Made by a program: the position numbers and the translations under genes. Positions 1-8,692 of a stretch of DNA of 37,187 nt are shown piece by piece. Location: the NCBI GenBank assembly GCA_950054535.1, contig CATLPS010000004.1, positions 1-37,187 of the forward strand. Direction: 5' to 3'. The notes beneath the pieces are model-generated. The model saw only the letters and a list, made by a program, of their open reading frames with translations, was not told the DNA's origin and did no database searches. How positions within the stretch are numbered: the first letter of the stretch is position 1; each line of letters opens with the position of its first letter. The stretch comes from an uncultured Chlamydiae bacterium. GTDB taxonomy: Bacteria; Chlamydiota; Chlamydiia; Chlamydiales; Parachlamydiaceae.

Positions 1-557
1 GAGCTAAGAGAAAAAGAGCTCGAAGAGTGGCTACCTCCATTTTTCACGCGAATATTTTGGCGGTCATATGCAAAACCGATCAAAGGGGTAATGGAAAGAT
101 TGCAATTACAAAATAGCAAAGGATAACCTACCACTAAGTTAAAGTCATAAAACTCACTCTCTTTTTTTATGGGCTGATCACTATAAAAAGAGTAGAGATC
201 TTTACAAAAAGCGTAGGGACTATAAAGTTTAAACTGCTCTTTGGCTTTTCCTTTAAAAGAGCTGCTATAAGTTCCTGTCAATCTCACATAGTAGCGCGCT
301 CCTAAAAAACGCAATTTTCCCTTGATGCTATAAAGCTCAATATCGTTGAAGTGAAGATGCGATTTTGCTTTGGCATAGGTACAGTTATTGCCTCCCTTCA
401 TGTCAGAAACTTTCCAGTCAAGATTGTCGCGACGCCAGCCGGCGCTTAGATCAAATGTTTGATAATCACCATATCCGCCCCACTCTTGGGCAAAAAGAGG
501 CAAAGAAGCGCAACTAGAAAAAAATAGCAGAGCACAAAAAGCAAAAAAGGGATTCAT
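1..557 (-). CDS. Putative exported outer-membrane / beta-barrel-like protein, C-terminally truncated by window edge
   Basis: Not in ORF track. Reading the minus strand from ATG at 557 gives MNPFFAFCALLFFSSCASLPLFAQEWGGYGDYQTFDLSAGWRRDNLDWKVSDMKGGNN... open to base 1. Signal peptide, then alternating aromatic/polar strands typical of outer-membrane barrels. Confidence 0.65.
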   Translation of the reverse strand, partial: MNPFFAFCALLFFSSCASLPLFAQEWGGYGDYQTFDLSAGWRRDNLDWKVSDMKGGNNCTYAKAKSHLHFNDIELYSIKGKLRFLGARYYVRLTGTYSSSFKGKAKEQFKLYSPYAFCKDLYSFYSDQPIKKESEFYDFNLVVGYPLLFCNCNLSITPLIGFAYDRQNIRVKNGGSHSSSSFSLS

Positions 558-650
558 GGTTTCTCCTTAAAGTGATTGCAATCGTTTGTATGCTTCTCAA
601 AATATTATTGCAAGAATAAATTAAAAATTTTAAAGAGAAAAAATTAGAGG

Positions 651-1226
651 CTATTTTGTATAGAAATGGACTAAGGAGTGGCCGAATTGCCGGCTTTTGA
701 TCAATTTTAAATGGTTAGGAGTTACTTTAGGTGGATGGCGGCTATCTTCTTCCACGATTAACATTCCATTTTCCCCAAGCAAATGGCAGTGATCAACGGC
801 CATGATGATCTGCTCGCTATAAAGGCGCTTGTCTTTTGCTTGTGGATCAAAGGTTTGATAGGGAGGGTCTGCAAAGATGATCTCAAACTTACGACCAGCT
901 CGGCTCAGTTTTTCTATCCAAAGTAGCGCAGAGCCACAAATCATTTCGCTTTGTTTTTCTACTTTTAGTTTACAGATGTTTTCTTTGATGAAACGTGCTG
1001 CCAGCCGGTTGATTTCTACAAATGAAGCATGAACCGCTCCTCGGCTCAGCGCCTCTAGTCCCATGGCTCCCGAGCCAGCAAAGAGATCTAAAAAATGGCA
1101 CCCCTCTACCAGATAGCTACAGCTATTAAAAATCGACTCCCTCAGTTTAGCCGAAGTGGGTCTGGTCAAATTTCCCGGAGGGCAGCTTAAACGATGGTTC
1201 TTATAAAGCCCTGCAATGATTTGCAT
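651..1226 (-). CDS. rsmD: 16S rRNA (guanine(966)-N(2))-methyltransferase RsmD
   Basis: MQIIAGLYKNHRLSCPPGNLTRPTSAKLRESIFN start, FLDLFAGSGAMGLEALSRGA SAM motif, IIFADPPY catalytic motif. Confidence 0.93.
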   Translation of the reverse strand: MQIIAGLYKNHRLSCPPGNLTRPTSAKLRESIFNSCSYLVEGCHFLDLFAGSGAMGLEALSRGAVHASFVEINRLAARFIKENICKLKVEKQSEMICGSALLWIEKLSRAGRKFEIIFADPPYQTFDPQAKDKRLYSEQIIMAVDHCHLLGENGMLIVEEDSRHPPKVTPNHLKLIKSRQFGHSLVHFYTK

Positions 1227-1229
1227 TTT

Positions 1230-2090
1230 TTAAAGCTCTTTTTCTCTATCACTTTTTTCAGGGGAAAGAATGCGAAGTTTAGCAATTTTCCAACTCTCAT
1301 GAGAAAAGGTGTAGTAGATTTTTAAATAAAGAGTAGCCACACCTGCTTTTAGAGTAGCAGAAATGGTAGCCTCGTTTTTTTGAATGAGGGGATGGTGAAA
1401 AGAGGTAGTACTTTTATGTTTTAACAAAGGAGTTTGCTCAATCAATGTTTTAAATTCTTTTAGCGAAGTTACTTGGTGAAATTGGTCAGAAAAATAGGTG
1501 TGATAAGCTTTTTCGATTTGATCTGATTGCAGATCGTGAAAGAAAGCTTTTGTCATAGTAATTATTTTCTTTTTTTCCCCAATATTTTGCATTTGGCCTT
1601 TAGGGAGAGTAAGGCTTAAAATCTTCCACCTTCCCTCTTCTTTGATTAAGCGATATTCAATAGGCGTATGATGCTCTTCATCGATGATTAATTTTCCTTT
1701 GAGAATTGTCATGTGATCAATAATGGAACGCTGCGGAAAAAGGGCAGTTTGATGCGTAGTTAGGATGGGGTAGGTATGAATAAATTGGCGAAATTGATCA
1801 AGAGAAGTGGCTGCTTGAAATTGCGAAGAGGTGAAGTTTTGATAAGCTGCTTCTATTTTATTTTCTCTTAATGTTTCTAGCTGTTTTTGCGGAACGTCAA
1901 TTAAACTTTCTGTGAAAAAAAGCCCTCCAGAGACTGCAATGAGCGCCAGTAGAGTAAGAAATAGCGCAAATTTAAACCAATAAGGCATAGGTCTTTTAGA
2001 AATAGAGGAAAGAGAGGCTTGACAGTTTGGGCATTGATTAGTAGGCGCCTCTAAGGCAAAGCCGCATTTAGGACAGTTCATATTCTTCAT
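1230..2090 (-). CDS. Zinc-ribbon membrane protein with two repeated extracytoplasmic domains
   Basis: N-terminal CPKCGF...CPNCQ zinc ribbon, one TM helix (FKFALFLTLLALIAVSGGLFF), then two similar ~100-aa segments. Confidence 0.7.
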   Translation of the reverse strand: MKNMNCPKCGFALEAPTNQCPNCQASLSSISKRPMPYWFKFALFLTLLALIAVSGGLFFTESLIDVPQKQLETLRENKIEAAYQNFTSSQFQAATSLDQFRQFIHTYPILTTHQTALFPQRSIIDHMTILKGKLIIDEEHHTPIEYRLIKEEGRWKILSLTLPKGQMQNIGEKKKIITMTKAFFHDLQSDQIEKAYHTYFSDQFHQVTSLKEFKTLIEQTPLLKHKSTTSFHHPLIQKNEATISATLKAGVATLYLKIYYTFSHESWKIAKLRILSPEKSDREKEL

Positions 2091-2172
2091 TTCCTTCTAC
2101 TTTGATCGATCTTTAAAGTTTTTTAAAGAGCAAAAAATGATGTTTTTATTGGCTAAAAAAGAGTGCCTTTTG

Positions 2173-3204
2173 TTATGCGCCATAAAAATGAATCAAATCT
2201 TCAGCTTTTTTGTAGTTAGATTTTTTAAGTGCCTCATAAACCTGCAATCCTTTGGCATTTTGCCCTTGTTCAAAATAGAGCTGACCAAGTTTATAAAGCA
2301 CCTCTTTATCTTGCGGACAAATTTGTAAAATTGTTTCATATTCTCTAATTTCATCTTGAGGCATCTGCAAATCATGATAGCTATAAGCAAGTTGCACATG
2401 TACCCAAGGATCATTAGGAGCATAATCGCTTAAAATCTTAAACTCTTCAATAGCTTTTTGCGCAATTAAGCGAAATTTGTGTTGAAAGGTTTCATCATAT
2501 TTTTTTGCTAAAATCCAGTGATCTTCATGAGACTCTTCAAAGGTTCTTGGATCTACATAAAGGCCAGAAAGCATGACATAACTATTTGCTAGGCCGGCAT
2601 GGGCCTCCAAATCGGTAGGGAAGGCTCTGACAAACTGGATGTATTGATCAATGCACGCTTTGAGGAGCATCTCTTTAAAAAAATGCACATCATCCCAATG
2701 ACACCAGCAGCTTATTTTTGAAAGTAAAGACTGTAGGCTTTTTAAGCCCACAGGAAGAGGATAGATGACATATTCCATACCATGAATTTGAGAAGCGAGT
2801 TGACAGCAAGCTTCGGCAGCTAAAGTATAATACTCTGGCTGAGGCTGAAGACTGGCTAAACTTTTTTGGCACCTCATCACAAAGTTTTTTTTTAGTTTTT
2901 GCAGCTTTTCTTTTTTATAAGCACTTAAATAAAGGCGTAAAGCGGCATAAGAAAAAACGGTGGCAAAAAGAATGGCAAGATGAAGAGCAACGGCAAATGC
3001 TTGAACCAAAAAGGTAAGCTGAAAGCAAAAGTAGAGCAGCTCAACAATAATCAAAAAAACAAAACAACAGTTAAAAAGAAAATATTTTTTTAAAGTTTTT
3101 TCTAAGAGCTGAATGGTGGGCGGATAAAGCTGTATGAGCCTGCTCTGAAAGAGCTTTTTTTCTTCGTTTGTAAATACGGTATTTTCGCTGGTAGAGTTTA
3201 TCAT
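2173..3204 (-). CDS. TPR-containing membrane protein
   Basis: Two TM helices near residues 40-90; C-terminal helical repeats (DPWVHVQLAYSYHDLQMPQDEIREYETILQICPQDKEVLYKLGQLYFEQGQNAKGLQVYEAL) with TPR spacing. Confidence 0.7.
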   Translation of the reverse strand: MINSTSENTVFTNEEKKLFQSRLIQLYPPTIQLLEKTLKKYFLFNCCFVFLIIVELLYFCFQLTFLVQAFAVALHLAILFATVFSYAALRLYLSAYKKEKLQKLKKNFVMRCQKSLASLQPQPEYYTLAAEACCQLASQIHGMEYVIYPLPVGLKSLQSLLSKISCWCHWDDVHFFKEMLLKACIDQYIQFVRAFPTDLEAHAGLANSYVMLSGLYVDPRTFEESHEDHWILAKKYDETFQHKFRLIAQKAIEEFKILSDYAPNDPWVHVQLAYSYHDLQMPQDEIREYETILQICPQDKEVLYKLGQLYFEQGQNAKGLQVYEALKKSNYKKAEDLIHFYGA

Positions 3205-3313
3205 AAGTGATAGGCTAGCTATAGAGGTAGTGGGGCACTTGTAAAAAGTTTATAGTGAAAGGTTTGAATTCAAACAATTCTTTTTTTATTTTTGGTTAGT
3301 CAAGTGAAAAAAA

Positions 3314-4243
3314 TCAAGGATTAGGTAGCTTTTGCATTTTTTTTAAAAAATTAACTTTGCCCAGCTCATCTTGTTCGTAGATCCACAAACCACATACGAC
3401 TAAACTAAAGGAGAGGTAAAAAGTCCAAGTGACGTTTTCGCCCAAAAAAAGCCAGCCAAAAAGCGCTGTAAAAAGCGGAGTAGTCAGGCCAGCAAAAGAC
3501 ATGAAAACAGCGGAATAGCGCTTTAACAGATAACCATATAAATTATAGCAGATTAAATTAGAGATAATGATTAAAAAAAAGGTTGTTTCCAAAAAAATAG
3601 GGACGTTAGTGGTAGGAATAGGGTTCCACTCTTCAACGGCAAAAGAATGCACAAGGGCAAAAGTCCCTCCGATACACATGCTAATTCCATTTACAAGTAA
3701 GGGAGAAAGCCCATGTTCATTCACTAGCTGCTTTAATAAAATCCATCCATAGACGCTTAAAGTTACCGCTGTAATCACAGAAATTTCTGCCCAGGAAAAA
3801 ATGAAAAACTGGCCTGTTAGCTCTTCTCCTGCGCTTTGACTCAGCAAAATTGGTACAAATCCTATCAAGCAGATCAAAAGGCCAATCCATTTTTTTAAGT
3901 TGAGTGTTTCGGAAAAGAGAAAATAGCAAAAAAGCGCCGAAATAAAGGGGGATAAACTATAGATAAAACAGGTTTTAAAAGAGGTAAGATAGCGAAGCCC
4001 CCAAAATTCACATACATTGGTTAAGTAGATATTAAATAGCGCAAGTTGTAGAAGTTTCATCCATATGGGTTTTGTTAGCCTAAGGCTTTGTCTATTGAAA
4101 ACGAACTGATAGGTGAAAAGAATTACCCCTGCTAAAAGCATACGTGTACCAATTAAAAAAAAAGGTCCAGAGTATTGCAAAGCAGTCTTTGAAATAGTAA
4201 AAACACTAGCAAATAGTGCATAGAGTAAAAAAACATACAACAT
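3314..4243 (-). CDS. EamA/DMT-superfamily transporter
   Basis: About ten hydrophobic helices in two halves; DMT-like LRYLTSFKTCFIYSLSPFISALFCYFLFSETLNLKKWIGLLICLIGF and C-terminal AGLTTPLFTALFGWLFLGENVT. Confidence 0.85.
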   Translation of the reverse strand: MLYVFLLYALFASVFTISKTALQYSGPFFLIGTRMLLAGVILFTYQFVFNRQSLRLTKPIWMKLLQLALFNIYLTNVCEFWGLRYLTSFKTCFIYSLSPFISALFCYFLFSETLNLKKWIGLLICLIGFVPILLSQSAGEELTGQFFIFSWAEISVITAVTLSVYGWILLKQLVNEHGLSPLLVNGISMCIGGTFALVHSFAVEEWNPIPTTNVPIFLETTFFLIIISNLICYNLYGYLLKRYSAVFMSFAGLTTPLFTALFGWLFLGENVTWTFYLSFSLVVCGLWIYEQDELGKVNFLKKMQKLPNP

Positions 4244-4464
4244 GGGATAAACCTTAAAATTTTCACATTAATGATAACTTTGTTTACAGAAAAAAATAAA
4301 GATAAAATTTACTTTTAATTATTTTTTTTATTAAGTTAGTTTTTTATATGAAAAGTTTGTAATTAGATTACTTTCGCTTAAACAGAAGGGTTCTTTGCGT
4401 TAAAAGCTAGAAATAAAATAGAAAAAAGTGATTTAATAACCATCAACTATAACAGAGAGGAAAA

Positions 4465-5154
4465 ATGCAAAAGTTAAAAATATTACTCATTGAAGATGAA
4501 GAAGATATTGCCTCTTTGATCAAATTACAAGCAGAACTTGCCGGGTATAAAATTCATACCGAAGTTGATGGGTTAAATGGATATCTTGCAGTAGAAAAAG
4601 AGCGCCCTGATTTGATCATTTTAGATATTATGTTACCAGGTCTCAATGGACTTGAGGTTTGTAAAAAAATTAAAAAAAATCCAGAGTTGGCTCAAATTCC
4701 AATTATTATTATTTCAGCCAAAAGCGAAGAGCTCGATGTCGTTTTAGGACTAGAGCTGGGTGCAGATGACTATGTTGCCAAACCATTTTCTTTGAAAGTG
4801 CTTTTTTCTCGCGTGAAAGCTGTGTTAAGGCGCGGAACAGAGCAAGAAAAAGAGAGTAAGGTTTTGGTATTTGGCGATTATACAATGGAAATTGATCGTT
4901 ATTTATTACGCAAAAAAGATAAAACCATCGCGCTTACACTGTCTGAGTTTGGGATTTTGCGTCGCTTATTGACCAATCGTGGTAAAGTGTTAACTAGAAA
5001 TCAACTGCTCGATGATGTGCAAAATGATGAAGCATTTATCATTGATCGCAATATTGATGTCCATATTGCCTCTTTGAGAAAAAAACTAGGCCCTTCTTTT
5101 GATGGCATTGAAACAGTGCGAGGAGTGGGCTATCGTTTTAAGGATGAAGAGTGA
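4465..5154 (+). CDS. OmpR/PhoB-type response regulator (REC + winged helix)
   Basis: Acidic pocket IEDEED, phospho-acceptor LIILDIMLPGLNG, switch ISAKS, conserved K in DDYVAKPFS; C-terminal LTLSEFGILRRLLTNRGKVLTRNQLL...RNIDVHIASLRKKLG...IETVRGVGYRF. Confidence 0.95.
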   Translation: MQKLKILLIEDEEDIASLIKLQAELAGYKIHTEVDGLNGYLAVEKERPDLIILDIMLPGLNGLEVCKKIKKNPELAQIPIIIISAKSEELDVVLGLELGADDYVAKPFSLKVLFSRVKAVLRRGTEQEKESKVLVFGDYTMEIDRYLLRKKDKTIALTLSEFGILRRLLTNRGKVLTRNQLLDDVQNDEAFIIDRNIDVHIASLRKKLGPSFDGIETVRGVGYRFKDEE

Positions 5155-5176
5155 GTGAAACTTAAAAAAAAGTTTT

Positions 5177-5204
5177 AGCGCTTTAGCTTTTTCCTATAAA
5201 GCGC
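5177..5204. terminator. Possible bidirectional terminator hairpin between convergent genes
   Basis: Inverted repeat AGCGCTTTA (5177-5185) / TAAAGCGC (5197-5204), preceded by an A-rich tract and followed by CTCTTTTTTT; lies at the convergent 3' ends of the response regulator and NFACT genes. Confidence 0.4.
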
Positions 5205-6577
5205 GCTCTTTTTTTAATCGCCTCTAGCCTTTTTAGGTCAGCTTTTACCACATAGGTAGTGGGCTTGCTCACTTGCACTTTACCGCTACCTTTTTTGCCT
5301 AACCTACGGATATATTTTTTTTGCGTGACTATCACTTCTGCTAAGGCCTGTTGACGCGCTTTACTGTAGTGAAGGGCAAGTTGCAGCGCATCTTGCAATG
5401 TTTCTGGATGCAATTTTTCTTTCATGGATAGTTTGATTACGACATGAGAGCCGGGATGACCACAAACGTGTAGCCACCAGTCATTTCCTTTGGCAATACT
5501 AAAGGTAAGCTGCTCATTAGCTTGGCTATTTTTCCCTACCAAAATAGCTACGCCTTGGCTAGAAAAGTATTGGTGGTAGGGTAAAGTTTTTTTTGCTAGA
5601 TGCTTTTTTTTATTTTCTTGATGAAAGGAGGATAGCGCCGCTTGCATGACACTTACCTCTTCTAAAGAGAGGCTTTCGAGTTGCTTGAGCTTCGCTTCGC
5701 TATCTTTTATCTGTTGAGAAGTTAAATCTAACTGTTTTTTAGTGGGTTCGATTCCTTTTTGCAGTTTTTTTGCTTGTTGATAAGCCTTTTCCATCACCTC
5801 TTTTAAGGAGTACTTTGAGTCTAGTGTAAGCTTTTTTTCTTTTTGCTCTAACCAGTCCCAAACAGTTAAAGAAGAGATTCCCCTTTTATAGTGAGAAAGA
5901 TTTGCTTTCATCAAGTCTGCCAGGTGACTCATTTGCTGCCACTGCTCACATTTTTCTAGCTGGCAGCAGAGTTTGTCTTTTTTTACTTGTAGTTTTTTTA
6001 ATTTGTTAAGCAGGTGCGCTTGCAGCTGCCTTTTACTTTCTATCCATTGCCAGTTTTTTTCCTTTGATTGATAGAGAAGGTCTATTTGTTGATGAGAAAG
6101 AAGTTTTTCAGAGGGTAGTAGAGTAGGTGGCGCTAAAGTAGGCGGTAGGTAAGTTTTACTTTTATAAGGGCTAAGGGAAAAGAGAATTTTTTTTTCTTTA
6201 TTGGTTAGATAAACGTTAGGAGATCGATGAAAAAACTCACAAATCAACCATAAAATTTGACCATTTTTAAAGAATTTAAAATGGACAATGCGGTCTTCTT
6301 TTATAGAAAATAGCTGAAGAAGTGTGGCGCCTTCTAGCAAGGCAGTAAGAGCAAAGGGTTTTGCTAGCCCTTTATAGGAGGTAATATGAAAGCGGCTAAA
6401 AAGAGGCTGAAAGGATAAAAGCAGCTTTGTCTTTTTTTTCTCCTTTTCAAACAGAAAAAGCCAGCTTCTTTTTTGGATTTCCAGGCAGCTTACCAGTTGA
6501 CTTGGCACAAGCGGCTTTTGCAAGTCGCTACAAAAATGAGCTACTTGCTGAGAGGAAAAACGAAAAGAAAAGTCCAT
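5183..6577 (-). CDS. NFACT/Rqc2-family protein (RqcH-like, DUF814)
   Basis: C-terminal NFACT-R signature NDWWLHVCGHPGSHVVIK, central coiled coil, YHQYFSSQGVAILVGKNSQANEQLTF. Confidence 0.87.
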   Translation of the reverse strand: MDFSFRFSSQQVAHFCSDLQKPLVPSQLVSCLEIQKRSWLFLFEKEKKKTKLLLSFQPLFSRFHITSYKGLAKPFALTALLEGATLLQLFSIKEDRIVHFKFFKNGQILWLICEFFHRSPNVYLTNKEKKILFSLSPYKSKTYLPPTLAPPTLLPSEKLLSHQQIDLLYQSKEKNWQWIESKRQLQAHLLNKLKKLQVKKDKLCCQLEKCEQWQQMSHLADLMKANLSHYKRGISSLTVWDWLEQKEKKLTLDSKYSLKEVMEKAYQQAKKLQKGIEPTKKQLDLTSQQIKDSEAKLKQLESLSLEEVSVMQAALSSFHQENKKKHLAKKTLPYHQYFSSQGVAILVGKNSQANEQLTFSIAKGNDWWLHVCGHPGSHVVIKLSMKEKLHPETLQDALQLALHYSKARQQALAEVIVTQKKYIRRLGKKGSGKVQVSKPTTYVVKADLKRLEAIKKRARFIGKS

Positions 6578-6695
6578 AAAAGCCTTGCTTTGACTCGGTG
6601 AATAAAAAAAGAAATTTTTGATGAGAAATACTTTTTGCGCTATTTTAAATTTTTTACTTTTTTCATGAAAACAATTACGTAAATGAATTTAACAG

Positions 6696-7136
6696 ATGTT
6701 TTTTATTTTTTCTGTTTCTCTTTTTTGTATCTCTTTACTGCAACCTCTTTCTTTACAAGAGCCTCTTTCTTTAGATGAGGCGCAGCAATATAGCGCAAAA
6801 AAAGTGAGGGTAACTGGTTTTCTTTACTCTCTTCCTACAGGCGAGCAGCTCATCGGAAATCAACCTAATTTAAGAAGCTGCTGCATTGGCTCAAAAAAGA
6901 TGGCCTATCAGCAGCTTCTTTTAACAGAAGCTATTCCGAGCTCGTTAGCAGCTGTAACAGTAATCGGTGAGTTTCATCTCAACTTAGGAAAAGAAAAAGA
7001 GCGTTTTCCCTACCTGTTAACGCAAATAAGTTTAGAAAAAAAAACGGTCATCGCTCCTTTTTACTACCTATTACTGACTTTAGCCTTCGTTATTTTACTT
7101 AGTTTTTGCTTTTTGCGATTTTATAAAAGAGGTTAA
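6696..7136 (+). CDS. Hypothetical exported/membrane protein with OB-like domain
   Basis: N-terminal signal or anchor, KKVRVTGFLYSLPTGEQLIGNQPNLRSCCIGSKK beta-rich segment, C-terminal TM followed by RFYKRG. Confidence 0.6.
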   Translation: MFFIFSVSLFCISLLQPLSLQEPLSLDEAQQYSAKKVRVTGFLYSLPTGEQLIGNQPNLRSCCIGSKKMAYQQLLLTEAIPSSLAAVTVIGEFHLNLGKEKERFPYLLTQISLEKKTVIAPFYYLLLTLAFVILLSFCFLRFYKRG

Positions 7137-7942
7137 TCTTTTAAAGAAGTTAATAAGACTTGTTCTACTTTTTCTATTTTCCTATTTAAAAGCTGCTGGC
7201 CAAGCTTTTGAAATGGATCGGGGCTGCCAGAAACATAAAAGCGCGGGCAAGTAGGCTCTTTTTGCGGGGTGAATAGATCATATTCTACAACTGCTTTTTT
7301 TACTATTTCACTGCAGCAGATGGCAGAGTCAATAAGCGCTACAGAAGAGCTTAATTGTTTTTGAATAAGAGGCTTTAAAAAAGAGTAGTGAGTGCAGCCC
7401 AATAAAAGAGCATCTATCTCCTTTAGTCTTAACTTTTGTAAATGATTTTTTACAACTAGCTCTGTAAAAGGGTGGTGCAAAAGCCCTTTTTCAATTAAAG
7501 AGACAAAAGAAGGGCAAGCAAGAGAGGTAAGTTTTGCTTTAGGAAAAAGCGCCATGAACTTTTTATCGTAGATTTTTGATTGAATAGTCGCTTCGGTGGC
7601 AAGTAAGGCAAAGCGATCTTTTTGGCTTAAACAAGCTTTTTCTATAGTAGCTTCAATGACCCCAATTACAGGGATATCAAAGGCCATTTGCAGAGCTTGA
7701 ATTGCGTAAGCAGAAGCCGTGTTACAGGCTACTACTAACAATTTAATTTGCTTTTGGACTAAAAATCTTGCACATTCTAAAGAGTATTGCAGAATTTTAG
7801 CCGGGGGTAGAGCGCCATACGGAACTCTTTGGCTATCGGCTAAATAGAGAAATTGTTCATAGGGTAGCTCTTTCATTAAAGCGCGCAGGACGGTCAGGCC
7901 ACCAAACCCTGAGTCAAATAGACCGATGGGAAGAGAAGACAT
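7133..7942 (-). CDS. murI: Glutamate racemase
   Basis: PIGLFDSGFGGLTVLRAL, catalytic Cys in VVACNTASAYA and LLLGCTHYSFL, both diagnostic of MurI. Confidence 0.95.
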   Translation of the reverse strand: MSSLPIGLFDSGFGGLTVLRALMKELPYEQFLYLADSQRVPYGALPPAKILQYSLECARFLVQKQIKLLVVACNTASAYAIQALQMAFDIPVIGVIEATIEKACLSQKDRFALLATEATIQSKIYDKKFMALFPKAKLTSLACPSFVSLIEKGLLHHPFTELVVKNHLQKLRLKEIDALLLGCTHYSFLKPLIQKQLSSSVALIDSAICCSEIVKKAVVEYDLFTPQKEPTCPRFYVSGSPDPFQKLGQQLLNRKIEKVEQVLLTSLKD

Positions 7943-7954
7943 AGCAGGCTTTTT

Positions 7955-8692
7955 TTAAGAGGGAATTTTTAAAATTTGGCCAATATTAATGCGGTCGTTT
8001 TTCAGGCCATTGTACTCTTTTAGCCGTTTGATAGTAAGGCGATGAGATCTGGCAATTTTTTCTAAGGTATCACCGGACTCTACTCGATAACTTTTGCTAC
8101 TTTTTTTAAGGTTTTGCTCGCTGCTAGTATCTATGTTTGATTGAATAAGCTCCATTAAAATTTGTACTGCTGATTCTAAACTATTAATGCTTTGGTTTTG
8201 TGCCTCGAGCTGACTTTGCAATCTCTGAAATTGTTTTTGTAGATCGCTAAGTGCTGTGATATTTTCATTTGTTTTATCAGCTGTTTGCTTAATATCTTCT
8301 GCTAGATGGCTGGTCGTAGAAGAGAGGGCTTGCGCCTGCTTTTCTACATGTAACAGTTGTTCCTTTAGCTGCCCCGATTTCATCTCCACAGCGGTTAGAG
8401 CGTTACATTGACTCTCTTTTTGAGACTCCATCTCTTTTAAGAGCTGCGTATGGAGATGTTCGCTACTATTTTCTTGCTGCGTTAGCCGTTCTTGAATAGT
8501 TTCTATCTCTATTTCGTGGTTTTTTACGGCATTTTTAAGCTCAAAAATAACGAGGTCAGCAGCCTCTTTAGCTTTGTTTTCTTGTGAATAGTAACGCGTA
8601 GCAGCAGCACCTGGAGAGGAAACAGAGGGATATCCCCAGCTAAGGCTAGGAAAGATCCCCAATAAAAAAAACAAAAAACAATTAACGCGCAT
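7955..8692 (-). CDS. Exported coiled-coil protein with C-terminal LysM domain
   Basis: Signal peptide, long heptad-rich coiled coil, C-terminal YRVESGDTLEKIARSHRLTIKRLKEYNGLKNDRINIGQILKIPS LysM. Confidence 0.9.
   Translation of the reverse strand: MRVNCFLFFLLGIFPSLSWGYPSVSSPGAAATRYYSQENKAKEAADLVIFELKNAVKNHEIEIETIQERLTQQENSSEHLHTQLLKEMESQKESQCNALTAVEMKSGQLKEQLLHVEKQAQALSSTTSHLAEDIKQTADKTNENITALSDLQKQFQRLQSQLEAQNQSINSLESAVQILMELIQSNIDTSSEQNLKKSSKSYRVESGDTLEKIARSHRLTIKRLKEYNGLKNDRINIGQILKIPS

Noticed and set aside
2137-2328. 63-aa plus-strand ORF
   Set aside because: Antisense to the 3' end of the TPR gene; hydrophobic by reverse-complement composition only.
2193-2423. 76-aa minus-strand ORF
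   Set aside because: Out-of-frame overlap inside the TPR gene; no independent start signal.
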